Virus record (IMG/VR): IMGVR_UViG_3300048839_001434
Span: 1-37,710 of that record
Reading direction: 5' to 3' (one strand)
Source: a virus
DNA: 37,710 nucleotides
Shown here: positions 20,786 through 29,638 of the stretch, piece after piece
How the letters are laid out: every line of letters starts with the position of its first letter
Numbering within the stretch: position 1 is the first letter of the stretch
The notes under the pieces: generated by a model
Database searches by the model: none
The model's input: only the letters and a program-made list of their open reading frames with translations
Told to the model about the DNA's origin: nothing
Translations under genes and position numbers: made by a program

Positions 20786-23700
20786 GTGGACGTGCTCGCC
20801 TCTCGCCTCACGCACGAGCACGCCAAGGAGATCGCGAGCCTCGAGATCGGCGAGCTGCGCAAGCTCCGCGGCGTCTACGAAGAGGCCCGCCTCGAGCTGC
20901 TCGGTCGCCTGACCCAGCTCGGGCAGTCGAGCCGCTCCGACACCTTCACCGCGCAGCACCTGCGCGGCGCTCTCTCCCAGGTCCAGGCGGGCGCGGCGAC
21001 GATCACGAAGAAGCTCGAGGGGGCGCACGAGACCGCGATCCTCTCGGCGGCCGATGACGGCGCGCGCCAGACGATCGACGAGATCGGGTTCTTCGAGCGC
21101 ACGCGCGACTTCCGCGGCGCGTCCCTCGGCGCGATCCAGACCCAGGCGCTGCGGGCGGTGGCCGCGCAGAACGGGCTCCTCGCGCACCAGTTCGCGACGT
21201 CGCTCAACACCTACGGAACCGAGCTACTCGGCGACGTCCAGCGGCGTCTCGGCGTGCATATCGCGATGCGGAGCACCTGGGGCGCGATGTCGGCCGACAT
21301 CGCCGGGCACCTCGAGGCGAGCGCCGTCGTCGGGGCGCGCTGGAAGGCCGAGCGGATCGTCCGCACCGAGCTCCACAACGCGCTCGGCGCCGGAAACCAC
21401 GCCGGGCTCGAAAGCGCGGCGCAGAAGCTGCCCGACCTACTCCGGCAGTGGGACAGCACGAACGACCTCCGGCGCTGCCCGCGCTGCCTGAAGCTCCACG
21501 GCCAGCAGGTCGCAGTCGACAAGCCGTTCCTCCTGGGCGGCCTGCCGATCATGCGGCCCCCGCTGCACCCGAACGACCGGTGTCGCGTGACGCCGTTCCG
21601 CAAGGCGTGGCTCGAGCTTGACCAGGCGGAACCGCCCGAGATCCAGGTCGAGGTCACGCCGCACCGCGCTCGAGCGACGATCCGGCGCGTCGTCCCCGAC
21701 GCCAGCGCAGCCGACGTGGCCGCGGCGAAGGCGGCCTACCGCAAGGCGCTCCTCGACTCTCCGGCCGACGCCGCAGGGCTCGAGAAGGCGAGCGGCGCGC
21801 TGCGCACGACGCTCCTCGGCTTCCACAAGCGGAAGCTCTCGGGCCAGATGCTCGCCGACACGGTCGCGGGCGACCTCGAGGCGACGATCACGTCCGCCCA
21901 GGCGGCGCTCGCGAAGGCGCGCACCGCCGCGGCGAAGGAACTCGCGTTCTCGCGCAAGAGCCTCGCCGAGGCCGTCGAGAAGGCCGCGGGCGAAGTCCCC
22001 AAAGCGAACCTAGCGATGCTCGGCGTGAAAGCGCGCCGCCTGGCGCAGCTCGAGGGCAAGGTCGGCGACGACCTCGAGGCCGCGATCGCGACTGCGCTCG
22101 AGGACGCCAAGGCCGCGGCGCTCGAGAAGTACGCGACGAAGGTTGCCGCGGCCGGCACAGAGGTCCTGCAACAGACTTCTGCGTACGTCGTAGCGAACGA
22201 CCTCGCGGTCGCTGAGGCGGCCGTCTCGAAGGCGGCGACGACACACGGGCGGCTCCTCGGCCTGAAGGGCGACGCGCTGAAGGCGCACGTCGGCGCCGCG
22301 GTCGAGAGCGCGCAGAAGCTGCGTAAGGTCGCGCTCGTCACGGTCGAGGCCGAGAAGGCGCAGGCCGCGCTCCTCGGGTTCGCCGACGACCCGCTGGCGG
22401 CGAAGAAGGCGCTCACGGGCCTCACGTACCAGGATGAGGTTCTGGCGACGCTCGGCCTGAAGCACAAGGCGCTCGAGCACGACATCGACTTCGCGCTGAA
22501 GTGGAAGCGCGACTCGTTGCTCGACCAGTACGCCGAGAAAGCCGTCGAGGTCGCGGCGGGCACGTTCGACGCGGCCCAGCACGCCGCGATGCTCGGGCAG
22601 TTCAAAGACATCGTCGAGGCGATCGACCCGGACGCGATCCACGTCGACATGTACCTCGCCGAGATCCAGAAGCGGGCGAAGAAAGCCGTCGACGAGTGGA
22701 AGGCCACGCTCCAGTGGCCGACGAAGCAGAGCGGCGCGCCCGACTCGCTGACGATGCCGAACGGCTCGGTCGCGAAGAAGGTCGCGAACAGCTCGGGCAG
22801 CAACGCGGGCGGCTTCTACCAGACCGCCGACGGCGACACGTACTTCGTCAAGTTCCCGAGCAGTGTCGGCCAGGTCAGCGCCGAGAAGGCGACGGCCGAC
22901 CTCGCGGCGATGATGGGCCTCCCGAAGAAGGACTACGTCGCGTTCCCGGTCGGCACGAAGCACGTCGGGATCGCGAGCCCGAAGATCAAGTTCTCCGAGC
23001 TGGGCGGCTCGAAGCTCGCCGGATGGGCCGATCAGGACGAGCTGGCGCGGCACTTCCTGCACGCCGCCTGGACGCGAAACTGGGACGTTGTCGGGCTCGG
23101 CTACGACAACCTCGTCGAGCACGGCGGCAAGCTGCTCGGCGTCGACTACGGCGGCTCGCTGCTCTGGCGCGCGCAGGGCGCTCTGAAGAGCGACGCGATG
23201 CCGAAGATCGTCGGCGAGCTCGACACGCTGCGCGACTCCGCGAAGAACGCGCAGACGGCGGGCGTCTTCGGGCACCTGACCGACGAGAAGCTCGCGAGCA
23301 CGATCAAGGCGTCGCTCTCGAAGCTCGACGACGACGCGATCGAGCAGGTGATCGCCGCTGGGAAGTTCACCGACGCGGACCGCGCGGTGATCACGAAGGG
23401 CCTCCTCGAGCGCAAGCAGTGGCTCGACGAGTGGGCCGACGCGGTGCTCGCGAAGGCCGCTCCCGAAGCGACCGCGAAGGATCTTCTCGCGAAGCTCCCG
23501 CACGATCCGGACGGGATCCTGATCTTTCAGACCGGCAGCGGCGGTGCCTCGCCGGACTCGCTCCGGAAGACCTACCGCGACGCGCTCGCGGGCGACGCCG
23601 GCGCGCAGGCGAAGATCGGCCGCCGCCTCTGGGGTGGCACGCCGCAGCTCCACGCGAACCAAGACGCCGGCGGGCGATTCCTGATCGCTGCCTGGAAGCA

Positions 23701-25120
23701 GAACCCGGACCTCGTGCGCGCCGAGCTGAAGGGCGACGCCTGGGCCGAAGCGATGAAGCCCGTTCTCGACACACTCGAGCAGCACGGCTCGAAGATCGGC
23801 AGCCCGGAGCAGTTGCTCCACCAGATCAAGGTCGCCGAGGTCGCAACGAAGCACGCGGCCGAGAAGGCGGCAAAGGAGGCCGCGGCGAAGGCCGCCGCTG
23901 CGAAGGCCGCGTGGGAGGCAAAGCACGCGGGCTACGTCGCGGCGAAGGCTGCGTTCGACCAAGACCTTGCGACGTGGCAGGCCCAGCACGACGCGCTCTA
24001 CGCGAAGGCACCGGCGAAGACCACGAAGACCGGCCAACTCAGCGCGGCCTACAAGAAACAGCTCGGGAAGTGGGCTGAGGAGTTCGCGAAGTCGAAGGAC
24101 GTCGCGGTGCGCACGACTGCACAGGCGGCGCGCGACACCTGGCGAGAGGCCGCTGAGCGAATCGACGGCGAGATCGCCGGCTTCGACGCGCGCATCGCCG
24201 AGATCAACGCACTCTCCTACAAGCCGTGGTCGATCCGCAGCGAGCTGAAGGGCCTGAAACAGCGCAAGAGCCTGCGCGTTGCGCAGCGCCACGAAGCAGA
24301 AATCGAGTTCCGGAAGGCGATCGAAGGACTCGTCGAGGCGAAGCTCCCGGCAAAGCCGGTGCCGCCGACGGCGCCGCCCGGACTCGGGGGCGTGCCGCGT
24401 CCCGCGCGGTTCCACGTCAACACGACACCCGATGCAACGCCGGACGCTGGGCATCCGGAGTGGCAGACGCGTGTCACTGAGATGCGACAGATCGGCGCCG
24501 ACCTCGGACTGCCACCGGCGGACGTGTCGCGCGACATCGACGCCCTGCAGACCGCAATCCATGCGTGGAAGGGTTCGGCCGCGGGCATCCGTCGAGCCCA
24601 GGCGCACCGCTTCAAGGGGATGACCGACGCCGAGATCCTCGCCAAGGGAGTGAGTCCCTCGAGTCTCGAGCACGCGAAGGCCTTCGATTCGCCCCTCTGG
24701 AAGCGCGCGACGGCGCACGAGGGCGAGTTGTGGCGCGGCGAATCGTGGGCCGACAACACGAGCGACGGAGGGCGTTCGGCGGCAGAGAACCGTCAGTGGT
24801 TGAGGGACTTCCTCGCGGCCAACGAAGGTGGCGAGTGGACGTGGCCCTACGGCGCTGGATGGGCCACGAACAACGGGTTTAAGGGCAAGGGCTACGGAGG
24901 GAACTTCGCCGTCCAGTATCACATCGTGGGCGGCAAGACGTCGGCCCGGTCCTTCATGAACTACGGGAGCCACCGTCACGAGCGAGAGCTGCAGACCCCT
25001 CCGGGGTCCAAGTTCCGGATCCTGGGCTACCGTTGGTTTGATAGGCCGAATGCGCACGGCCACGAGGTGCAGATCGACCTGCTCGAGGTGTTCGAGGACG
25101 GGACCACGGGAACCGACTGA
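20786..25120 (+). CDS. Giant MuF-type head protein with kinase-like and ADP-ribosyltransferase-like domains
   Basis: This 1444-residue protein is a mosaic. Residues about 180-285 are a MuF/SPP1-gp7-like head domain: WKAERIVRTELHNA, two Cys-x2-Cys residues, and HPNDRCR at 261-267. Residues about 290-660 are Ala/Lys/Glu-rich and coiled-coil-like. Residues about 670-800 look like a PI3K/HipA-type kinase: GGFYQ at 675, candidate ATP lysine K689 in YFVKF, catalytic loop NWDVVGLGYDN (N765, D767, D774, N775) and metal-loop VDYGG (D787). A second coiled coil and Pro-rich linker (about 1050-1290) follow. The last 140 residues match ADP-ribosyltransferases: LWRG (R1317), TSARSF (1385-1390) and HERELQTPPGSKF (E1399, E1401). 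Predicted role: minor capsid component plus packaged effector. The motifs are visible; the activity is inferred. Confidence 0.8.
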   Translation: MDVLASRLTHEHAKEIASLEIGELRKLRGVYEEARLELLGRLTQLGQSSRSDTFTAQHLRGALSQVQAGAATITKKLEGAHETAILSAADDGARQTIDEIGFFERTRDFRGASLGAIQTQALRAVAAQNGLLAHQFATSLNTYGTELLGDVQRRLGVHIAMRSTWGAMSADIAGHLEASAVVGARWKAERIVRTELHNALGAGNHAGLESAAQKLPDLLRQWDSTNDLRRCPRCLKLHGQQVAVDKPFLLGGLPIMRPPLHPNDRCRVTPFRKAWLELDQAEPPEIQVEVTPHRARATIRRVVPDASAADVAAAKAAYRKALLDSPADAAGLEKASGALRTTLLGFHKRKLSGQMLADTVAGDLEATITSAQAALAKARTAAAKELAFSRKSLAEAVEKAAGEVPKANLAMLGVKARRLAQLEGKVGDDLEAAIATALEDAKAAALEKYATKVAAAGTEVLQQTSAYVVANDLAVAEAAVSKAATTHGRLLGLKGDALKAHVGAAVESAQKLRKVALVTVEAEKAQAALLGFADDPLAAKKALTGLTYQDEVLATLGLKHKALEHDIDFALKWKRDSLLDQYAEKAVEVAAGTFDAAQHAAMLGQFKDIVEAIDPDAIHVDMYLAEIQKRAKKAVDEWKATLQWPTKQSGAPDSLTMPNGSVAKKVANSSGSNAGGFYQTADGDTYFVKFPSSVGQVSAEKATADLAAMMGLPKKDYVAFPVGTKHVGIASPKIKFSELGGSKLAGWADQDELARHFLHAAWTRNWDVVGLGYDNLVEHGGKLLGVDYGGSLLWRAQGALKSDAMPKIVGELDTLRDSAKNAQTAGVFGHLTDEKLASTIKASLSKLDDDAIEQVIAAGKFTDADRAVITKGLLERKQWLDEWADAVLAKAAPEATAKDLLAKLPHDPDGILIFQTGSGGASPDSLRKTYRDALAGDAGAQAKIGRRLWGGTPQLHANQDAGGRFLIAAWKQNPDLVRAELKGDAWAEAMKPVLDTLEQHGSKIGSPEQLLHQIKVAEVATKHAAEKAAKEAAAKAAAAKAAWEAKHAGYVAAKAAFDQDLATWQAQHDALYAKAPAKTTKTGQLSAAYKKQLGKWAEEFAKSKDVAVRTTAQAARDTWREAAERIDGEIAGFDARIAEINALSYKPWSIRSELKGLKQRKSLRVAQRHEAEIEFRKAIEGLVEAKLPAKPVPPTAPPGLGGVPRPARFHVNTTPDATPDAGHPEWQTRVTEMRQIGADLGLPPADVSRDIDALQTAIHAWKGSAAGIRRAQAHRFKGMTDAEILAKGVSPSSLEHAKAFDSPLWKRATAHEGELWRGESWADNTSDGGRSAAENRQWLRDFLAANEGGEWTWPYGAGWATNNGFKGKGYGGNFAVQYHIVGGKTSARSFMNYGSHRHERELQTPPGSKFRILGYRWFDRPNAHGHEVQIDLLEVFEDGTTGTD

Positions 25121-25350
25121 TGGGTGACACAACGCCCTTCGACTCCACGATCTTCGATGAGCTGGACGCGGCCGCGAAGCCTGCGCCGCCCGGATCGCCT
25201 CGGTCTGGCTCCTCGACAACGGAAGAGATGGCGCGCCGGAGCGCGATCCTTCAGCCGCAGCGGGACCCGAACGAGATTCGGGCCTCGTACGACTTGCCGC
25301 CGCTCGAGGGCGATGCGCTCGCTGACTGGCTGCAGGGTCAGACCGGCTGA
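25120..25350 (+). CDS. Small acidic protein behind the effector; possible immunity/chaperone
   Basis: ATG 25120 overlaps the effector stop (TGATG). The 76-residue product has a Pro/Ser-rich N-terminus (AAKPAPPGSPRSGSSTTEEM) and a conserved-looking C-terminal half (ARRSAILQPQRDPNEIRASY, DLPPLEGDALADWLQGQ). Codon use is less extreme than in the neighbouring head genes, as in the effector's C-terminal part. Position suggests an immunity protein, chaperone or capsid-loading factor, but nothing in the sequence proves it. Alternatively it is a connector protein. Confidence 0.55.
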   Translation: MGDTTPFDSTIFDELDAAAKPAPPGSPRSGSSTTEEMARRSAILQPQRDPNEIRASYDLPPLEGDALADWLQGQTG

Positions 25351-25574
25351 CGCCTCCGCGCGCCGCGACCCGGTGCGGCGCATGCGGCCGAGAGGTCGCG
25401 CAGGGCGCGCTGCGATGTTCGCACTGCGGCGCCGCGTTCGTCGGCTCGAAGCGAGTCGATCGAATCGCGCTCGATGTCGAGAGCCACGGTGCGCGAATCG
25501 TGCTGAGCTTGGGGGTGGACGATGGCGACGCCTCCGCCGCGCGACCTGTTCACGAACCTGACACCAACGATTGA
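25347..25574 (+). CDS. Zinc-ribbon protein apparently starting at CTG
   Basis: This frame has no ATG, GTG or TTG near its beginning; the upstream stop is at 25323. CTG 25347 overlaps the preceding TGA (CTGA). The product reads TPPRAATRCGACGREVAQ, then GALRCSHCGAAFVGSKRV, a textbook zinc ribbon with two C-x2-C knuckles, followed by a strand (RIALDVESHGARIVLSLGV). It ends inside the next gene, overlapping by 53 bases. The clean ribbon argues strongly that it is translated. Function unknown; perhaps a structural or regulatory zinc protein. Confidence 0.6.
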   Translation: MTPPRAATRCGACGREVAQGALRCSHCGAAFVGSKRVDRIALDVESHGARIVLSLGVDDGDASAARPVHEPDTND

Positions 25575-26004
25575 CGCCGCGCGGAGCGTGATCGCAAGCC
25601 TCGGGCTGCGCACCTACCGCTGCTTCCTGATCGTCGAGCGCTTCGCCCAGGAGCGCGGCGCGGGCAACGAGCCCGAGCGCACACTGGTCGAGATCGTCCC
25701 GGCGCCGGCGATCCGCTTCCTCTCAGCGTCGCGCGTCGCGATGTCGGGCGGCGCCTTCCAGTCCGGCGCCGTCGAGGCGACGAAGATCACGCGCACGCTC
25801 TCGGACGCCCAGCTCCTCGGGCAGACCGAGTCGGGCGACGAGCGCGATCGCAAGGAGCGCTTATCGTGGGGCCTCGTGCCGCGCGGACAGCAGCTCGTGC
25901 ACCTCTACAAGCCCGCGAGCGTCCCCGTGCTCGAGCCGCTCGGCTGGAAACTGATGCTCAACCCGGTCAACCGATCGTTCCAGGCCACGCTGCTCGATCG
26001 GTAG
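25522..26004 (+). CDS. Connector/neck-region hypothetical protein
   Basis: The 160-residue product has GGGGGTGG 6 bases before ATG 25522. It is beta-rich with some helix (RTYRCFLIVERFAQERGAGN; LSDAQLLGQTESGDERDR; VPVLEPLGWKLMLNPVNRSF). Located between the MuF-type gene and the gp10-like protein, it probably belongs to the head-tail joint, such as a stopper protein. I do not recognise a family. Confidence 0.55.
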   Translation: MATPPPRDLFTNLTPTIDAARSVIASLGLRTYRCFLIVERFAQERGAGNEPERTLVEIVPAPAIRFLSASRVAMSGGAFQSGAVEATKITRTLSDAQLLGQTESGDERDRKERLSWGLVPRGQQLVHLYKPASVPVLEPLGWKLMLNPVNRSFQATLLDR

Positions 26005-26019
26005 AGGGGAGGGCGCGCG

Positions 26020-26571
26020 ATGGGCCGCTACATCGTGGAGGTCTCGTCCCCCGAAGAGGCCTTCAAGCGCCAGGAGCGAACCGAGCGCCGGATCCAGACC
26101 GTCGGCATGGAGCGCGCGCAGCTCGACTCGGCGCTGGCCCTGCGGAAGGCGCTGCACGAAGACACCGAGGCCGCGGGCCTCGTCGACACGGGCCTCCTCG
26201 CCGCGAGCTGGACGCACCGCAAGACCGGACGCGGCTACGAGGTGCAGAACGACGCGCCGTATGCGGGACCGCGGACCGAGCTCGGCGCGCGCCCGTTCAC
26301 GCCCCCGCTCCAGCCGCTGATCGACTGGGCCGAGCGCAGTGCCGCGAAGCTCGGATTCGCGAGCGGCAAGCGGCGCTTCCGAGGTCGCGCATCGCTCTCG
26401 AGCGAGCAGCGCCAGGTCGCGCAGCAGATCGCTCGCGCGATCCAGAAGCGCTACCAGCGCGAAGGCATCCGCCCCCGGTACATGACCCGAAACCGCATCC
26501 CCTACGCGGTGAAGATGCTCCGGCGCTCGATCGAGGAGTTCATCGAGCACGCGGCTTCCGGGCGAGGCTGA
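26020..26571 (+). CDS. HK97 gp10-like tail-completion/neck protein
   Basis: The 183-residue product carries VDTGLLAASWTHRKTGRGYE with NDAPYAGPRTELGARPF shortly after, the pattern of the HK97-gp10-like family that joins tail to head. The C-terminal basic helix (RYMTRNRIPYAVKMLRRSIE) fits this family. It precedes the tail-terminator-like gene, in the usual order. ATG 26020 has GAGGGGAGGG upstream. Confidence 0.72.
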   Translation: MGRYIVEVSSPEEAFKRQERTERRIQTVGMERAQLDSALALRKALHEDTEAAGLVDTGLLAASWTHRKTGRGYEVQNDAPYAGPRTELGARPFTPPLQPLIDWAERSAAKLGFASGKRRFRGRASLSSEQRQVAQQIARAIQKRYQREGIRPRYMTRNRIPYAVKMLRRSIEEFIEHAASGRG

Positions 26572-26574
26572 GAC

Positions 26575-27207
26575 GTGGACATCACGTCGACGATGATCCG
26601 CACGCTCGCGGATCACTTCCGGGCGCCGCTTCCGGCCGCCTTCGCAGGCCGCCCGAGTGTCGCGGACCTGCTCGGCAAGCCGATCGCCGAGGGCTGGGAA
26701 AGCCTCGAGTCGAACCTCGTCTATCCGGCGATCGCCATCGACGCCCCCGTCGCCGGCGAGCGCCAGGCGCACGCGCCGATCGCTCTCGCGCTGCTCGAGG
26801 TCGCAGGCCATCCCGAGCAGGTGGACATCGTCGCGAGCGTCGCCTCGGTCACGCAGACACTGATGATCGACGTCTTCGCCGACTCGCAGGCCTCGCGCGC
26901 CGAGGTGCTCGAGGCGCTCGAGACGAGCTTCGCGGTCGGCGTTCTCGACGACGAGAGCCACCTCTGCCTGCCGGTGGGCCACCAGCGCATCGGCTTCCGC
27001 CGCAAGGCGGCGCCGCGCTTCACCGACTCGACCCGCGGCGTCAGCGGCGACGAGTGGCGGGCGATCCTCGAGGTCGAAGCGGACGCCGACGAGATCGTCG
27101 TCGCGCGCTGCCCGCGCCTCGTCGACCTGCGCCTCGGGATCATCACGCAGCCGTCGATCCTCGCGACCGTGAGCCAGGAAGCGCTCTTCGTCGTCTTCGC
27201 GCCGTAG
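26575..27207 (+). CDS. Probable tail terminator protein
   Basis: The 210-residue product starts at GTG 26575, 3 bases after the previous stop. It begins with a helix-strand pattern (STMIRTLADHFRAPLPAAFA; ESNLVYPAIAIDAP) and continues with VTQTLMIDVFADSQASRAEV and helical and strand segments, as in proteins that cap the tail and dock to the neck. It lies directly before the sheath gene, where the terminator is expected. The family call is by position and pattern. The 77 bases after it hold only the sheath leader. Confidence 0.6.
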   Translation: MDITSTMIRTLADHFRAPLPAAFAGRPSVADLLGKPIAEGWESLESNLVYPAIAIDAPVAGERQAHAPIALALLEVAGHPEQVDIVASVASVTQTLMIDVFADSQASRAEVLEALETSFAVGVLDDESHLCLPVGHQRIGFRRKAAPRFTDSTRGVSGDEWRAILEVEADADEIVVARCPRLVDLRLGIITQPSILATVSQEALFVVFAP

Positions 27208-27284
27208 GGCGCACCCCAACCCCGACAACTCGGACAGCAGCGCCCGCAGCCACCACGGCTCGCGGGAGCGGGAGACCTGCGCGC

Positions 27285-28850
27285 ATGGCGGGCAACGTCA
27301 CGATCTTTCGGACCACGAACCCGGTCGACTTCACGCTGGTCGACGGCGTCTTCATCGACGAGCGTCGGCCGCCGGGCCGCATCCGCGGGATCGGCAACGA
27401 CATCGCGTGCGTGATCGGCGAGTTCGAGCGCGGCCCGGTCGACGAGATCGTCGAGATCGGCAGCTCGAGCGAGTTCGCGCGCATCTTCGGCGGCTACGGC
27501 CCCGACGCGAACGGGCTGCCCTACAAGGGCTACCTCTCGATCGTCGGCAAGCAGTTCGGCCGCCTGCGCGTGATCCGGATCTCGAACAGCACGATGGTCA
27601 CGGCGACGCGCACGATCACCGACGGCGCCGGCGTGCCGGTCAACGTGCTGCGCATCGACGCGGCGTCGCCCGGTCGCTGGGGGAACAGCCTCACGGTGCA
27701 GGTGACGGCGGGCATCGACGGCGTCGCGAGCCACTTCGACGTGGCGGTCTTGCTGAACGGCGTCCCGCAGGAAGTCCACCGCGGTCTCGACCTCGCGCAG
27801 ATCGCCGACAATGAGACGTTCCAGATCACGTCGGACCTGATCAAGCTGACCCGCCTCGCAGCGGGCGACGGCATCGTGGCCCCCGACGTCGCCGCGGCGG
27901 CGCTCACGGGCGGCGCGGACGGCACGTTCGCCGACTCCGACTACACGGGCTCGCCGACGAACTCGAAGGGGATGCGCCTTCTCTACGGCAGCGAGGCGAC
28001 CGCGATCCGCTGGGTCTGGGCGGCGGAGAACACCGCGCCGGCGGTCCTCGCCGCGCTGCGCACGCTCGCCGAGGAGACGAAGACGAAGATCGTCGTCATC
28101 TGCGGCGCGCAGGCCAACACGAAGGCGCAGGCGCTCGCCGACGTCGTCTCCTACCGGAGCGACCGCGTGATCTACGTCTACCCCTGGGTGAAGGTCTTCG
28201 TGCCCGAGGCGAACGGCGGGAAGGGCGGGCTCCTGAACGTCGCGCCGACCTCGTTCGCGGTGGCGGCCTGTGCGGCCCTCGCACCGGGCACCGACCCGGC
28301 CGGGATCAACGCCGAGCCGTTCCTGACGGGCATCCGCGACATGAACGATAAGACGCTCTCGGCGTGGAACGACTACGTCTCGTTCAACGAGCGGGGCATC
28401 ATGGCGCTCCAGTTCACGGCCGAGCGCCAGCGCTACTCGTTCCGCTCGGGCGTTCTCACGACGCTCGACACCGCGCTCCAGATGGTACATCGGCGCACGA
28501 TGGCCGACTTCCTCCAGGAGTCGATCGCGGCGCGGCTGGTCTTCTTCCAGAACAAGCCGCTCAAGCGCAGCACGAAGCTCGAGATCCAGGCCGAGATCGA
28601 GGACTTCCTCGACGGGCTCGTGAACGAGGGCCTCCTGCCGAGCCGCTTCGACCTCGAGTTCGGCGACGGCCAGCGCCTCGACCCCTACGAGGTCGACATC
28701 GACTCGGCCAACACGGCGGCCGACGAGGCGATCGGGAAGTTCGTCGTGATCCTGCGAGTGCGAATCTTCGCCTCGATGCGCCACATCGTCCTCCGCACGG
28801 AGATCGGTCAGGGCGTCGAGATCGACCGGTCGGTGCGCGAAGCCGCGTAG
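27285..28850 (+). CDS. Contractile tail sheath protein
   Basis: This 521-residue protein is of typical sheath length. The N-terminal part (residues about 20-110) has the beta-rich pattern RIRGIGNDIACVIGEFERGP and EIGSSSEFARIFGGYGP. A middle domain (ASPGRWGNSLTVQVTAG) resembles known sheaths. The C-terminal core (ALQFTAERQRYSFRSGVLTT, then RTMADFLQESIAARLVFF and IDSANTAADEAIGKFVVILR) is typical of sheath C-terminal domains. It is followed by the tube gene. Start ATG 27285 has GGGAG upstream. The sheath makes this a contractile-tailed phage. Confidence 0.88.
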   Translation: MAGNVTIFRTTNPVDFTLVDGVFIDERRPPGRIRGIGNDIACVIGEFERGPVDEIVEIGSSSEFARIFGGYGPDANGLPYKGYLSIVGKQFGRLRVIRISNSTMVTATRTITDGAGVPVNVLRIDAASPGRWGNSLTVQVTAGIDGVASHFDVAVLLNGVPQEVHRGLDLAQIADNETFQITSDLIKLTRLAAGDGIVAPDVAAAALTGGADGTFADSDYTGSPTNSKGMRLLYGSEATAIRWVWAAENTAPAVLAALRTLAEETKTKIVVICGAQANTKAQALADVVSYRSDRVIYVYPWVKVFVPEANGGKGGLLNVAPTSFAVAACAALAPGTDPAGINAEPFLTGIRDMNDKTLSAWNDYVSFNERGIMALQFTAERQRYSFRSGVLTTLDTALQMVHRRTMADFLQESIAARLVFFQNKPLKRSTKLEIQAEIEDFLDGLVNEGLLPSRFDLEFGDGQRLDPYEVDIDSANTAADEAIGKFVVILRVRIFASMRHIVLRTEIGQGVEIDRSVREAA

Positions 28851-28865
28851 CCGCCAGAGGACGAC

Positions 28866-29294
28866 ATGGGAAACAAGCTCCGCTTCGAGGACATGCGCCT
28901 CGCGATCTTCGTCGGAGATCGCGAGATCGGGCCGCTCAAAGTCACCGAGACGAGCGGCGGCTCGAACATGCAGGTCGACAGCAAGAAATACATGGGCGAC
29001 GTGCGTCCGACGCTCGACTCGACCGACCGGGGCTTCAATCTCGAGTTCGGCGTCGAGGTGCTCCCGGGCACGGCGGACCCGAACGACATCTTCGACGCCT
29101 ACCGCGACGCCGTGAACGACCGCGTCGCGAGCGACGTGCGCGTCACCCAGACGTGGCGCGTGCCGGGCGAGTCGGGCCGCAAGGGCTACCGCTACAGCGG
29201 CTGCCACGTCAACATCTCCGAGAGCGCGCGCGACGGGCAGCCGACGAAGTGGACGCTCCGGCTCGACGCGGAAGCACGCGAGGCGATCGGATGA
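28866..29294 (+). CDS. Tail tube protein
   Basis: The 142-residue product follows the sheath and begins MGNKLRFEDMRLAIFVGDRE. It has the beta-strand/helix layout of Mu-like and P2-like tube proteins (RGFNLEFGVEVLPGTADPND, GKSGRKGYRYSGC-type segment and a C-terminal WTLRLDAEA strand). An AGAGGA site precedes the ATG. It ends in an ATGA overlap with the chaperone gene. Size and order support the tube assignment. Confidence 0.85.
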   Translation: MGNKLRFEDMRLAIFVGDREIGPLKVTETSGGSNMQVDSKKYMGDVRPTLDSTDRGFNLEFGVEVLPGTADPNDIFDAYRDAVNDRVASDVRVTQTWRVPGESGRKGYRYSGCHVNISESARDGQPTKWTLRLDAEAREAIG

Positions 29295-29638
29295 GCGAGT
29301 CGGCGGTTCTCTACGAACTCCCGCCGCTTCCGGTCAGCGGGAAGAAGGTCGTCCTGCGCCAGATCACGGGCGAGGACGAGCTCGCCGCGGCGCGCGAGGT
29401 CAGCGACGACGACGGCGGCGCTGCGCAGATCGTGCACAGCTACGCGCTGATCCAGCGCGCGATCGTCTCGATCGACGGCCAGCCGTTCGACCGCTCGACG
29501 ACCGTCGGCGTCGGCGTGCGCAACCTGTTCGACCCGCGCGACTGGCAGTGCCTGAACCGCGCCTTCAACCGCCTCCACGTTCCGGACAAGGCGGACCTCG
29601 ACTCCTTTCTCGCCGGAATCGTGGTCTCCGCTCGATAG
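29291..29638 (+). CDS. Tail assembly chaperone, short form
   Basis: The 115-residue product starts in an ATGA overlap. It has the pattern of gpG-like chaperones between tube and tape measure: a short strand-rich N-terminus (YELPPLPVSGKKVVLRQITG), an acidic helix (EDELAAAREVSDDDGG), and a C-terminal FDPRDWQCLNRAFNRLHV. It binds the tape measure during tail assembly. Most such genes also make a longer form by frameshifting into a downstream frame, and that frame is present here (see 29610-29774). Confidence 0.75.
   Translation: MSESAVLYELPPLPVSGKKVVLRQITGEDELAAAREVSDDDGGAAQIVHSYALIQRAIVSIDGQPFDRSTTVGVGVRNLFDPRDWQCLNRAFNRLHVPDKADLDSFLAGIVVSAR
29606..29609 (+). other. Candidate +1 slippery site (TTT-C)
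   Basis: In the chaperone frame the codons read TCC TTT CTC. A Phe tRNA on TTT can re-pair with TTC after a one-base forward slip, placing the next codon (TCG, 29610) in the frame of the downstream segment. TTT is uncommon in this GC-rich genome, which makes its presence here stand out. A -2 shift would give the same frame. No other good slip site was seen in the overlap. Confidence 0.45.

Noticed and set aside
22010-25219. A 1069-codon minus-strand frame opposite the giant effector
   Set aside because: Arginine/leucine/valine-rich shadow caused by the GC-rich codon pattern; the sense strand has clear domains and a ribosome-binding site.
26721-29207. An 828-codon minus-strand frame
   Set aside because: Lies opposite the tail terminator, sheath and tube genes and shows only shadow-type composition.
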